Assembly: GCF_000403135.1 (NCBI RefSeq)
Contig: NZ_AQPN01000125.1
Coordinates: 1 to 58,674 of the forward strand
DNA: 58,674 nt
Origin: Arcticibacter svalbardensis MN12-7
GTDB taxonomy: Bacteria > Bacteroidota > Bacteroidia > Sphingobacteriales > Sphingobacteriaceae
Direction: 5' to 3'
Shown: one piece after another, positions 18,648 to 26,270 of the stretch
How the letters are laid out: each line of letters starts with the position of its first letter
Numbering within the stretch: position 1 is the first letter of the stretch
The notes under the pieces: generated by a model
What the model was told of the DNA's origin: nothing
Seen by the model: only the letters and a program-made list of their open reading frames with translations
Databases searched by the model: none
Program-made: the position numbers and the translations under genes

Positions 18648-19265
18648 TTATTTATCAACGATTACGTAAGAACCCTTAGCTCCCGGAATTGAACCGCTTA
18701 CTACCAATAAATTTTGCTCTGCGTATATTTTCAAAACCTGAAGATTTTGAACCTTAATACGTGAACCACCTGTACGACCAGCCATGCGCATACCCTTGAA
18801 TACACGGGAAGGCCATGAAGAAGCACCTAACGAACCTGGAGCTCTCAGTCTGTTGTGCTGACCGTGAGTGGCCATACCAACACCGGCGAAACCATGACGT
18901 TTCACTACACCCTGAAAACCTTTACCTTTAGATGTACCAACGACATCAACGAAGTCTCCTTCAGCAAAGATCCCAACGGTTACTGTGTCTCCCAGACTTT
19001 TCGCATCTGTAAACTTCTTAAACTCTACAAGTTTGCGCTTGGGAGTTGTGTTTGCTTTTGCGAAATGACCTTTCAGCTGCTGAGTAGTGTTCTTTTCTTT
19101 CTTCTCATCGTAAGCCAACTGAATTGCTTCGTAACCGTCAATTTCAGTGGTACGAAGCTGCGTAACAACGCAAGGGCCAGCTTCAATTACCGTGCATGGA
19201 ATGTTTCTTCCATCGGCATCGAAAATGCTGGTCATTCCTACTTTTTTTCCAATAATACCTGACAT
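18648..19265 (-). CDS. rplC: 50S ribosomal protein L3; first gene of the cluster
   Basis: A 205-residue protein that reaches the peptidyl-transferase centre. It begins '[20 protein letters not shown]' and contains '[20 protein letters not shown]' and '[20 protein letters not shown]', the family signature around the methylated Gln. Length is normal. In many bacteria rpsJ (S10) comes directly before rplC; here the 473 bases upstream contain no S10 and the next gene is purN on the other strand. Confidence 0.98.
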   Translation of the reverse strand: MSGIIGKKVGMTSIFDADGRNIPCTVIEAGPCVVTQLRTTEIDGYEAIQLAYDEKKEKNTTQQLKGHFAKANTTPKRKLVEFKKFTDAKSLGDTVTVGIFAEGDFVDVVGTSKGKGFQGVVKRHGFAGVGMATHGQHNRLRAPGSLGASSWPSRVFKGMRMAGRTGGSRIKVQNLQVLKIYAEQNLLVVSGSIPGAKGSYVIVDK

Positions 19266-19284
19266 TTTTATTTAATTCTTTTTT

Positions 19285-19310
19285 AAGCCCATCGAAGCAG
19301 TAGGGCTTCG
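19285..19310 (-). promoter_or_regulatory. Leader of the rplC operon with two mutually exclusive hairpins
   Basis: Within the predicted 5' UTR, CGAAGC (19293-19298) pairs with GCTTCG (19305-19310). Alternatively AAGCCC (19285-19290) pairs with GGGCTT (19303-19308). The arms overlap, so only one hairpin can form at a time. A third small hairpin (CCCTTTCGAGGG) lies nearer the promoter. This resembles an autoregulatory ribosomal protein leader, but no named motif was matched. Confidence 0.5.
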
Positions 19311-19343
19311 TTCAAGGCAATGTAAATCCCTCGAAAGGGACGG

Positions 19344-19374
19344 CAAAGATAGGAATGTTTAATTAATTATCAAA
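19344..19374 (-). promoter_or_regulatory. Promoter of the ribosomal protein supercluster
   Basis: The minus strand reads TTTG (19371-19374), 19 bases, then TATCTTTG (19344-19351). This matches the primary-sigma consensus of Bacteroidota (TTTG at -33, TAnnTTTG at -7) with ideal spacing. The predicted transcript start near 19338 gives a leader of about 70 bases before rplC. Confidence 0.85.
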
Positions 19375-19738
19375 CACTTAGCGGTTTATTTTTAAAGAAA
19401 TTTACGTATATGCACCCTTAATAGAATCAGATCACGTTTAAAACCCGATTACACGAAAACAAACAAGCACATTTATCACAGAATTACCTTATCCTCAATG
19501 ACTTTCAATCCTGCCCTTTTTTGAAATATCTGCGCCATTTTCATAATTTTAATTGAATCTGTCAGGTCTGCCTCTGCGAATTAAAATTGCACCAGGAGTA
19601 GCCGCTTACCCAATACTACATTTATACCGACCACTTGCACTGATTTTGAAAATTATTTTCATCCCCATCAAAAGGAAAACCGACGTTAATTCGCTTCTTC
19701 CCAACTTAAAATATATCTTTGATCTTAATCATTCAAAT
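19375..19738. other. Intergenic region between rplC and purN (divergent)
   Basis: No gene is visible here on either strand. An open frame runs upstream of purN from 19553, but it shows no family features and lacks support as an N-terminal extension. The only signal on the plus side is TATCTTTG (19714-19721), a -7-like element with TTCG 20 bases upstream. It would start a purN transcript about ten bases before the ATG. Confidence 0.6.
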
Positions 19739-20326
19739 ATGCCACTCAAAAAACGGATTGCAATTTTTGCTTCAGGTTCAGGGTCTAATGCTCAAAAGAT
19801 AATGGAACATTTCAATAAACATCCTGAAGCTGAAGTAGCCCTTGTTCTCTGCAATAATCCCAGTGCCTATGTCATTCAACGTGCCGACAATTTTGAGATC
19901 CCCTCTCATGTGTTTGACAAGTATGAATTCACCAAAACGGATACGATCCTTAAGCTCCTCAAATCGATGGAAATTGACCTGATTGTTCTGGCAGGTTTCC
20001 TCTGGCTCATTCCTGAAAATTTATTAAAAGCGTTTCCCAACCAAATTATCAATATCCACCCTGCCCTGCTCCCTAAATACGGAGGCAAAGGCATGTATGG
20101 CGATCGGGTTCATCAAGCCGTTCTCGATAATAAGGAAACAGAGTCAGGCATCACCATTCATTTTGTGAATGAAAATTTCGATGACGGTGAGATCATTCAT
20201 CAATCCCGTTATCGGATCGATAAAAATGACGACATCGAGATGATTAAATTTAAAGGTCAGCAACTTGAACACCTTCATTACCCCAAAGTAGTGGAAACCC
20301 TGGTTAAAAAAATGAAGTCTTTATAA
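19739..20326 (+). CDS. purN: Phosphoribosylglycinamide formyltransferase
   Basis: A 195-residue enzyme of purine synthesis. It transfers formyl from 10-formyl-tetrahydrofolate to GAR. 'KRIAIFASGSGSNAQKIMEH' is the N-terminal nucleotide site. 'INIHPALLPKYGGKGMYGDR' holds the catalytic Asn and His, and 'ESGITIHFVNENFDDGEIIH' holds the catalytic Asp. I chose the ATG at 19739, which gives the normal length; an upstream ATG at 19553 would add 62 residues unlike the family. purH, the next pathway partner here, lies about 4.4 kb downstream. Confidence 0.95.
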   Translation: MPLKKRIAIFASGSGSNAQKIMEHFNKHPEAEVALVLCNNPSAYVIQRADNFEIPSHVFDKYEFTKTDTILKLLKSMEIDLIVLAGFLWLIPENLLKAFPNQIINIHPALLPKYGGKGMYGDRVHQAVLDNKETESGITIHFVNENFDDGEIIHQSRYRIDKNDDIEMIKFKGQQLEHLHYPKVVETLVKKMKSL

Positions 20327-20473
20327 AGTTTAATGTCTAATAAAACGGAATAATGGTAATTTTATGCTCAAATAAACAGGCATTCAATTCTGATCACCAA
20401 AATACAGCTGAATAGCATGTAAGTAGATTAGTAGGACTGTTTTACTGTTTTCTGCTCCAAAATTACCCCTACT

Positions 20474-20752
20474 TTATTTATCATCATAATGAAACCGGCA
20501 TTGAATAATAGCGCATTGTTGGTCTTTACCCTTGGTTCCTGACACCTGATAAACCAGGCGATGCTCACCGATTATTCGTCTGGACCAAAAGCCTTTTAGA
20601 TTATGCTTTAAAGCTTCAGGCTTTCCCAATCCATGAAATGGCGTCCTTTTTATTTCTCTCAATAAGTCTCTAATTTTTTTTTCTGCATCTTCATCATTGT
20701 CCATCCAATATTCAAAATCTTCCCAGGCTTCAGGCGTAAATACTATATTCAT
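20474..20752 (-). CDS. yoeB: YoeB/Txe-family toxin (mRNA interferase)
   Basis: A 92-residue RelE-superfamily toxin that cuts mRNA in the ribosomal A site. The E. coli YoeB active-site residues are matched: Glu46 in 'GKPEALKH', Arg65 in 'IIGEHRLVYQV', and the C-terminal His-Tyr pair (88-89) in 'CRFHYDDK'. All appear intact, so the toxin is probably active. It follows its antitoxin by three bases, in the usual order. Confidence 0.94.
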   Translation of the reverse strand: MNIVFTPEAWEDFEYWMDNDEDAEKKIRDLLREIKRTPFHGLGKPEALKHNLKGFWSRRIIGEHRLVYQVSGTKGKDQQCAIIQCRFHYDDK

Positions 20753-20755
20753 AGT

Positions 20756-21031
20756 CTATGCTTTCACATTGCTATCCTCATTGAGAGAAAATAACTTTGT
20801 ATCGCCTTTTTTTAGATTTTCAATAGAATGTTCAAGTCGTTTACGATTTGCTTTTGTTGACATCAGGTGCGAAGTTTCTACAAGGGCATTATATTCCTTG
20901 ATGGAAATTACCACAACGGCATCGTCCTCATTGTTGTTACGTGGAACAATCAAAATATCTTCACTCTCACTTACTTCATCAAAGTAGGCTTTCATGTTTG
21001 TTCGTAAGGAGGAAATAGTTACTGCCTTCAT
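20756..21031 (-). CDS. yefM: YefM/Axe-family antitoxin
   Basis: A 91-residue Phd/YefM antitoxin. The N-terminal DNA-binding dimerisation domain begins 'MKAVTISSLRTNMKAYFDEV' and includes 'DAVVVISIKEYNALVETSHL', typical of YefM. The C-terminal acidic and polar tail (from about residue 60) should wrap the toxin. It is predicted to repress its own promoter with toxin as co-repressor; three operator-like sites lie just upstream. Confidence 0.93.
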   Translation of the reverse strand: MKAVTISSLRTNMKAYFDEVSESEDILIVPRNNNEDDAVVVISIKEYNALVETSHLMSTKANRKRLEHSIENLKKGDTKLFSLNEDSNVKA

Positions 21032-21044
21032 AGCTATATTAAAA

Positions 21045-21074
21045 GTACATTCAAATGTACGTTATCTTGTACAT
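21045..21074 (-). promoter_or_regulatory. YefM-YoeB operator (TGTACA-type palindromes)
   Basis: GTACAT (21045-21050) and ATGTAC (21055-21060) form an inverted repeat. A full TGTACA core follows at 21069-21074. The E. coli yefM-yoeB operator is also built of neighbouring long and short palindromes with TGTACA cores. The sites end 13 bases before the antitoxin ATG, where a repressor would block transcription. Confidence 0.75.
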
Positions 21075-21295
21075 TAAAGCAAATATAACAAATTACGCAA
21101 ATTCCTTATAACACATCTTCCCTGATCTCAACGAGAGCCTAACACAAGCGGCATATTCAGCATTCAATAATCATCACCGTTAATTCACTTGCATTAACAT
21201 AAAGATCAGTAAAAACAATACAAATCTCCTGAATTCGTCTTATCTGCCATCAATTTATTGATACGACCTTTACACTGCAATTTAAAATCAAGAAA

Positions 21296-22111
21296 ATGAG
21301 AAAGACAATTTTAATAACAGGAGCAAGCAGTGGGTTAGGAAAAGAAACAGCAAAATTATTTCAGCGGGAAGGTTGGAACGTAATTGCCACCATGCGTAAA
21401 CCTGAAAGTGAAACTGAATTAAATTTATTAGAAAACATTCTGGTAACCAGGCTGGACGTTTTGGATTTAGATTCAATTAAAAACGCTGTAAATAAGGGTA
21501 TCGAAAAATTTGGAAGAATTGATGTCCTACTCAATAATGCGGGTTATGGTGCCTATGGTCCTTTAGAATCTTTTCCAAGAGAGAAAATCATCCGTCAGTT
21601 TAATACAAATGTGATTGGGCTTTTAGATGTTACCAAAGCATTGCTACCACACTTTCGTGGAAATAGAAGCGGTACAATCATTAACATTTCTTCTATTGGA
21701 GGCAAAATGGCATTTCCGTTAGGTGCTTTGTATCATGGAACTAAATTTGCCGTGGAAGGGATTTCTGAATCCTTGAAATATGAAGTTGCAGAATTTGGAG
21801 TGAAAATTAAGATTATTGAACCGGGTGCTATAACTACTGACTTTACGGGGCGTTCCCTTGATTTTAGCAACAATGAAACCCTTATAGAATACCAACCCTT
21901 GATTGGAAAGATCATGTCAGGTATGCAGTCCTTATTTCAAAATGCTTCACCAGCAAGTGTTATTGCTAATGTCGTTTACCAGGCAGCCACAGATGGCACT
22001 ACGCAATTGAGATATACAGCAGGCGATGATGCGGAATCAATGATCGCAAATCACAAGCAGAATGATGATGAATCTTTTGAGGCAGGGATAAAAGACCAAT
22101 TTGGAATTTAG
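21296..22111 (+). CDS. SDR-family oxidoreductase
   Basis: A 271-residue classical short-chain dehydrogenase/reductase. The cofactor loop 'TGASSGLG' lies at residues 8-15, 'NNAG' at 80-83, the catalytic Ser in 'INISSIGG' near 132-133, and Tyr146-x3-Lys150 in 'YHGTK'. The enzyme uses NAD(P)(H) on an unknown carbonyl or alcohol substrate. An AraC-type regulator gene follows on the same strand; such SDR/AraC pairs are common in Bacteroidota. Confidence 0.93.
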   Translation: MRKTILITGASSGLGKETAKLFQREGWNVIATMRKPESETELNLLENILVTRLDVLDLDSIKNAVNKGIEKFGRIDVLLNNAGYGAYGPLESFPREKIIRQFNTNVIGLLDVTKALLPHFRGNRSGTIINISSIGGKMAFPLGALYHGTKFAVEGISESLKYEVAEFGVKIKIIEPGAITTDFTGRSLDFSNNETLIEYQPLIGKIMSGMQSLFQNASPASVIANVVYQAATDGTTQLRYTAGDDAESMIANHKQNDDESFEAGIKDQFGI

Positions 22112-22124
22112 TCCCTTTAACCGG

Positions 22125-22161
22125 ATTATTGGAACCATTGCATTGTAATGGTTCCAATAAT
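22125..22161. repeat. 15-bp perfect inverted repeat between SDR and AraC genes
   Basis: ATTATTGGAACCATT (22125-22139) and AATGGTTCCAATAAT (22147-22161) are perfect complements around a 7-base loop. It lies 13 bases after the SDR stop and 30 bases before the chosen AraC ATG. No clear U-tract follows on either strand. It could be a terminator-like mRNA end or an operator for the AraC protein. Confidence 0.85.
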
Positions 22162-22191
22162 TATGATATTTACGAAAACCCCAATGACAGG

Positions 22192-23103
22192 ATGAGTACA
22201 TTTATTCATTTACAAACGATCTCAGAGATATTTTTATTATTCGGACTGCCCAACGATATTCATCATCCTTTAGTTGGTGTGGTCGACTTTAGCAAAGTGA
22301 ATCTGCAGATAAACGATGAGATAAAACTTTCTGCTGATTATTACTCCATTATGTTCAAAAACTACCCCAGTAATAAGTTTAAGTACGGGCGCAAGATCAT
22401 TGACTTTCAAAATGGCAGTTTGATCTGTATGGCGCCCAACCAGGTCATTGAAATTGATAAGGATGAGCAAGCGTCAGAAAACATAAAGGGTTGGGGATTA
22501 TTCTTTCATCCTGAACTAATCCGGGCAACTTCGTTAAATGACAAAATAAAGAAATACAGCTTTTTTTCTTATGAAACTTCAGAAGCACTTCACTTGTCTG
22601 AAAAGGAAAAACAGGTTTTATATGACTGTATATCTAAAATTAACACTGAACTTGAAGAAAATATAGATGTCCATAGCCAAAATATTATCGTCTCGACGAT
22701 TGAATTGCTGCTTAATTATTGCAGCCGTTTTTACGGACGGCAATTCATAACCAGGAAGAGTTCTAATAATTCAGTACTCGTTCAGCTTGAGAAAATTCTT
22801 ACCGAGTATTACAATCCCGATAATAAACAAGAAAAGGGCTTGCCTACTGTAAAACATCTATCAGATCAGGTGCATTTATCACCTGGATATTTAAGCGATT
22901 TACTCAAAAAAGAAACCGGTAAAAACACTCAGGACCATATCCATTTTTATTTAATTGAGGAAGCTAAAAGCAAGCTTATAAGTACAAATAAATCTGTTAG
23001 TCAGATCGCGTATGCATTAGGTTTTGATTATCCTCAATACTTTAATAAACTGTTCAAACAAAAGACAGGAAAAACCCCTATTGAATTCAGGAATATGAAT
23101 TGA
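22192..23103 (+). CDS. AraC-family transcriptional regulator
   Basis: A regulator of about 304 residues. The N-terminal ~190 residues form a ligand-sensing domain with no recognisable enzyme motif. The C-terminal ~100 residues are the double helix-turn-helix domain: 'VKHLSDQVHLSPGYLSDLLK' (first HTH) and 'SVSQIAYALGFDYPQYFNKL' followed by 'FKQKTGKTPIEFR' (second HTH, AraC signature). I chose the ATG at 22192; starting at 22129 would place coding sequence inside the inverted repeat. It probably regulates the SDR gene next to it. Confidence 0.92.
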   Translation: MSTFIHLQTISEIFLLFGLPNDIHHPLVGVVDFSKVNLQINDEIKLSADYYSIMFKNYPSNKFKYGRKIIDFQNGSLICMAPNQVIEIDKDEQASENIKGWGLFFHPELIRATSLNDKIKKYSFFSYETSEALHLSEKEKQVLYDCISKINTELEENIDVHSQNIIVSTIELLLNYCSRFYGRQFITRKSSNNSVLVQLEKILTEYYNPDNKQEKGLPTVKHLSDQVHLSPGYLSDLLKKETGKNTQDHIHFYLIEEAKSKLISTNKSVSQIAYALGFDYPQYFNKLFKQKTGKTPIEFRNMN

Positions 23104-23599
23104 CGCCAGCAATATAAAAAAAATAGTAAAATTAAGGGGACGTTATGCAGATTTCGATATCATCAACTTATTAAATAAAATAAGCAGTGCGGAATACACA
23201 GTTGGATTATTTTCGGAAAACCGTGGAATAGGATATCCTATACAACACCAAGTGTATTTCCTTCTGTAAAGAATCACATAAGCCTCTGGTATCACTCCGA
23301 TTATGGCTAATTAAAGTCGGACTCAACACAGATAAATATTGCTTTATTTTTGCTTTTAGTACAATGTCCGTTTATCTGATACTCAGTAGTTGGATATTTA
23401 TAACCTATCTCGTATTCTAGCAATATTGAATGTTTCAAGAGATCAAAGTGCTACGGGTACAATTAGATCGAGCAAAGATTACTGCGATCTGCTCTTTATT
23501 GCGTATTTCTGTCGTATAAGAGAAGATATTGGAAGATTTCATGTTTCTTTTGTTATTAGATTTCCTAATGGAGTACTTTGCCTGAATAAATTATATGAC
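23104..23599. other. Near-empty 496-bp stretch with possible gene remnant
   Basis: No convincing gene is present. One frame of about 45 codons (near 23133-23270, plus strand, 'RYADFDIINLLNKISSAEYT' onward) reads like coding sequence but stops early and has no start, so it may be a remnant. A 14-bp palindrome, ATAGGATATCCTAT, sits at 23228-23241. The last ~210 bases are open in frame with the next gene but do not look like protein. A promoter-like element ends the stretch. Confidence 0.45.
23550..23580 (+). promoter_or_regulatory. Possible promoter of the 327-residue protein gene
   Basis: TTG (23550-23552) is followed after 21 bases by TACTTTG (23574-23580), close to the Bacteroidota TTG/TAnnTTTG pattern but one base short in the -7 box. 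The ATG at 23600 would follow after a leader of roughly 13 bases. This supports the internal start choice for the next gene. Confidence 0.4.
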
Positions 23600-24583
23600 A
23601 TGGCAACTATAGATCAAAAAGGAATGGTTCACGGAACCGCAGGTTCAGTAATATACCGAGGGTATCGGGGAAAGAACATCATCCAGGGTAAACCAAAGGC
23701 ATTTAGGCAAACGGAAAAAACAATCAGGAGCGCTACTGAGTTTGGACTTTCAAGTTCTGCTGCAGCGGTTATCCGGACAGCATTTGAACCGGCTTATTTT
23801 TTTAAAGATGGAACGGCAGCTTACAGAAGCACCCAACTGGTGTATCGGTCAATATTGAACAATGTAAGCGGAGAGAAAGGAAAAAGGGATCTGCATGATG
23901 GCGACCTTTCTTTTTTACAGGGATTAGACTTCAATGCAAATAGCAAACTGCATGAAGTGCTGCAAATGAGCCATGAAGTTAATAAAAGCACAGATGGTGT
24001 TTTGAGTGTTACCCTTGGTTCCTTAAATACAAGGACAGACATCAAAAGGCCAAAGAACGCAAGCGGAGCCTATATGAAATACCGCATCCGACTCATGCTT
24101 ATAGCTTTCAACTTCAGGGAAGAGTATTATGAAAACCTGGGCGTACAGGATATCGATCTGGAAGGATATCAAAGTGTAGAAGGACGGGTCATTTCCTTTA
24201 CAGAAACAGTTCCAGAGGATTGCTTGGCAATGATTAGCATGTCGCTGATGCTCTATTCCTCTATAAATCAAACCAATGAAAACATCTTAATAAACAGTTC
24301 AACATATAGTCCCTGCGCAATTATCGGTACCTTTCAATCTGAAAACCCTTCAGAATACCCTGTAGGAGCGGTGAATACACAGCCATCTGACTATCCGGGC
24401 CGGGAAGAAAAGATCAAACAAATGAGTTATGTAGGCAATCTCCTGTTGTTAGGAATGGATGCCAAGGTTATGAAACTGACCAGTTCAACTGACAAACAAA
24501 CCCTTCTGACCAGCAAAAAGCTCATTATAGATAAATTAGATCCGGATACGATTCTCAAAGGCAAGATTTCTTTTAAAAAATAA
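23600..24583 (+). CDS. Unrecognised protein (327 aa)
   Basis: I do not recognise this protein. It starts 'MATIDQKGMVHGTAGSVIYR', then 'GYRGKNIIQGKPKAFRQTEK' and 'TIRSATEFGLSSSAAAVIRT'. No signal peptide or membrane helix is visible, and there is no catalytic motif. The opening pattern (small, Gly-rich, then a strand, a Lys-Pro and a helix of Ser/Ala) faintly recalls the Bacteroidota DUF6266 proteins, but this is only an impression. The rest is a mix of strands and turns with many Ser, Asn and Thr. An ATG at 23390 gives 70 more residues that do not look like a protein, so I chose 23600. It stands alone before purH. Confidence 0.7.
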   Translation: MATIDQKGMVHGTAGSVIYRGYRGKNIIQGKPKAFRQTEKTIRSATEFGLSSSAAAVIRTAFEPAYFFKDGTAAYRSTQLVYRSILNNVSGEKGKRDLHDGDLSFLQGLDFNANSKLHEVLQMSHEVNKSTDGVLSVTLGSLNTRTDIKRPKNASGAYMKYRIRLMLIAFNFREEYYENLGVQDIDLEGYQSVEGRVISFTETVPEDCLAMISMSLMLYSSINQTNENILINSSTYSPCAIIGTFQSENPSEYPVGAVNTQPSDYPGREEKIKQMSYVGNLLLLGMDAKVMKLTSSTDKQTLLTSKKLIIDKLDPDTILKGKISFKK

Positions 24584-24659
24584 TTAGATTTAAAACTAAA
24601 AATATTCTATTCCTCAGTTTTACTATTAAATCCTATAGGAAATTACGTCACAAAAAGCC

Positions 24660-24667
24660 TATCTTTG
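24660..24667 (+). promoter_or_regulatory. Promoter -7 element before purH
   Basis: TATCTTTG matches TAnnTTTG and lies 19 bases before the purH ATG. It is identical to the -7 box of the rplC promoter. No clear TTG is present at the -33 position. Confidence 0.5.
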
Positions 24668-24686
24668 CCGCTTAATTTTCCCATAA

Positions 24687-26213
24687 ATGAGCCATCCTGT
24701 TAAAATAAAAAACGCTTTAATATCAGTATATTACAAAGACGGACTAGAACCGTTGATTAAAAAACTTCATTCTTTAGGTGTTACCTTTTATTCTACAGGT
24801 GGAACAGAGCTCTTTATTCGCGAGCTGGGATTCGACGTCATCCGCGTAGAAGACCTTACAGGGTACCCTTCTATATTAGGTGGACGCGTAAAAACATTAC
24901 ACCCGAAAGTATTCGGTGGCATTTTATCCAGAAGAAATCTGGAAGAAGATAAAATACAATCCGCAGAATATGATATTCCTGAAATAGACCTTGTCATTGT
25001 AGATCTTTATCCTTTTGAAGAAACGGTACGGGCAGGTTTTGGCGAAGATGAGGTAATTGAAAAAATTGATATAGGTGGTATATCATTGATCCGTGCAGCT
25101 GCAAAGAATTTCAATGATGTCGTGATTCTTTCCTCGAAAGATAACTATGAAGAATTAAACACGATTCTGGATGAAAACGATGGTGTGACTTTATTGTCGC
25201 ATCGTAAAGAGTTTGCTAAAAAAGCATTCAATACTTCATCTCATTACGACACCGCTATATTTAATTATTTCAACCGCGAAAATCCTTTACCTGTTTTCAA
25301 ACAGAGCGAACAGAAATCGTCCACACTTCGTTACGGAGAAAACCCACATCAGAAAGGTTATTTCTATGGTGATCTGGAAGCGATGTTCGAAAAGCTGAAC
25401 GGAAAGGAATTATCTTATAATAACCTGGTAGATGTTGATGCCGCAGTTGCTTTGATAGACGAATTTGATGAACCTACATTCGCGGTTCTTAAACATACCA
25501 ATGCATGCGGAGTTGCTTCTAATCCTAGTTTATATGAAGCATGGAAAATTGCTCTTGCCTGCGATCCTATTTCTGCTTTTGGAGCAGTGATCATTTGCAA
25601 TGGTGAAGTAGATGCACAAACTGCCCTGGATATCAACTCACTTTTCTTCGAAGTACTGATTGCGCCTGCCTTTAGCAAAGAGGCTATCAAAATTCTTACA
25701 CTGAAGAAAAACAGAATCCTGTTGCTGAGAAAAGAAACAGCCCTTCCTACTAAAATATTCAAGACACTGCTGAATGGCGTGATTGAACAGGAAAAAGATG
25801 GTACCATGGAAGGTCCGGAACAAATGACTCCGGTTACCGATGTGCTTCCTACTACTGACCAGCTAACAGACCTACACTTTGCCAACAAGCTAGTCAAACA
25901 TACGAAGTCAAATACAATTGTAATTGCTAAAAATAAGCAGTTAATAGCCAGTGGCGTAGGTCAGACTTCCAGAGTGGACGCTCTTGTGCAGGCTTTAGAA
26001 AAAGCAAAATCATTCGGATTTAATGTTGAAGGGGCCGTTTTAGCTTCCGACGCTTTTTTCCCTTTCCCAGACTGTGTGGAGATTGCTGCAAACGCAGGAA
26101 TTAAGGCTATTTTACAACCTGGAGGATCAATAAAAGACAAACTTTCGGTCGACATGGCCAATGATAAAGGTGTTGCAATGGTAATCACAGGGGTTAGACA
26201 TTTCAAACATTAA
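24687..26213 (+). CDS. purH: Bifunctional AICAR transformylase / IMP cyclohydrolase
   Basis: This 508-residue enzyme performs the last two steps of IMP synthesis. The N-terminal IMP cyclohydrolase (MGS-like) domain spans about 1-190, with 'LGVTFYSTGGTELFIRELGF' and 'GGRVKTLHPKVFGGILSRRN'. The C-terminal transformylase domain holds 'TLRYGENPHQKGYF', the 'AVLKHTNACGVAS' active-site Lys-His, and ends 'DKGVAMVITGVRHFKH', the diagnostic C terminus. Length is normal. mreB follows 57 bases later on the same strand. Confidence 0.97.
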   Translation: MSHPVKIKNALISVYYKDGLEPLIKKLHSLGVTFYSTGGTELFIRELGFDVIRVEDLTGYPSILGGRVKTLHPKVFGGILSRRNLEEDKIQSAEYDIPEIDLVIVDLYPFEETVRAGFGEDEVIEKIDIGGISLIRAAAKNFNDVVILSSKDNYEELNTILDENDGVTLLSHRKEFAKKAFNTSSHYDTAIFNYFNRENPLPVFKQSEQKSSTLRYGENPHQKGYFYGDLEAMFEKLNGKELSYNNLVDVDAAVALIDEFDEPTFAVLKHTNACGVASNPSLYEAWKIALACDPISAFGAVIICNGEVDAQTALDINSLFFEVLIAPAFSKEAIKILTLKKNRILLLRKETALPTKIFKTLLNGVIEQEKDGTMEGPEQMTPVTDVLPTTDQLTDLHFANKLVKHTKSNTIVIAKNKQLIASGVGQTSRVDALVQALEKAKSFGFNVEGAVLASDAFFPFPDCVEIAANAGIKAILQPGGSIKDKLSVDMANDKGVAMVITGVRHFKH

Positions 26214-26233
26214 TATAGTACTAAACATTTTAC

Positions 26234-26241
26234 TACATTTG
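26234..26241 (+). promoter_or_regulatory. Possible promoter -7 element before mreB
   Basis: TACATTTG matches TAnnTTTG, 29 bases before the mreB ATG. No clear -33 TTG is seen. If real, it lets mreBCD-mrdA-rodA be transcribed independently of purH. Confidence 0.4.
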
Positions 26242-26270
26242 CATACTTTTAACAATTTAAAACGTCCTTA

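Noticed and set aside
18855-19262. 135-codon open frame on the plus strand over rplC
   Set aside because: It lies opposite rplC, which is unmistakable. The product has no recognisable pattern and ends at the rplC start region.
19553-19738. N-terminal extension of purN by 62 residues
   Set aside because: The ATG at 19739 gives the normal PurN start and length. The upstream part has no targeting features and no homology pattern that I recognise.
25415-25897. 160-codon open frame opposite purH
   Set aside because: It is a Ser/Leu-rich shadow of the transformylase domain of purH on the other strand; purH has full family signatures.
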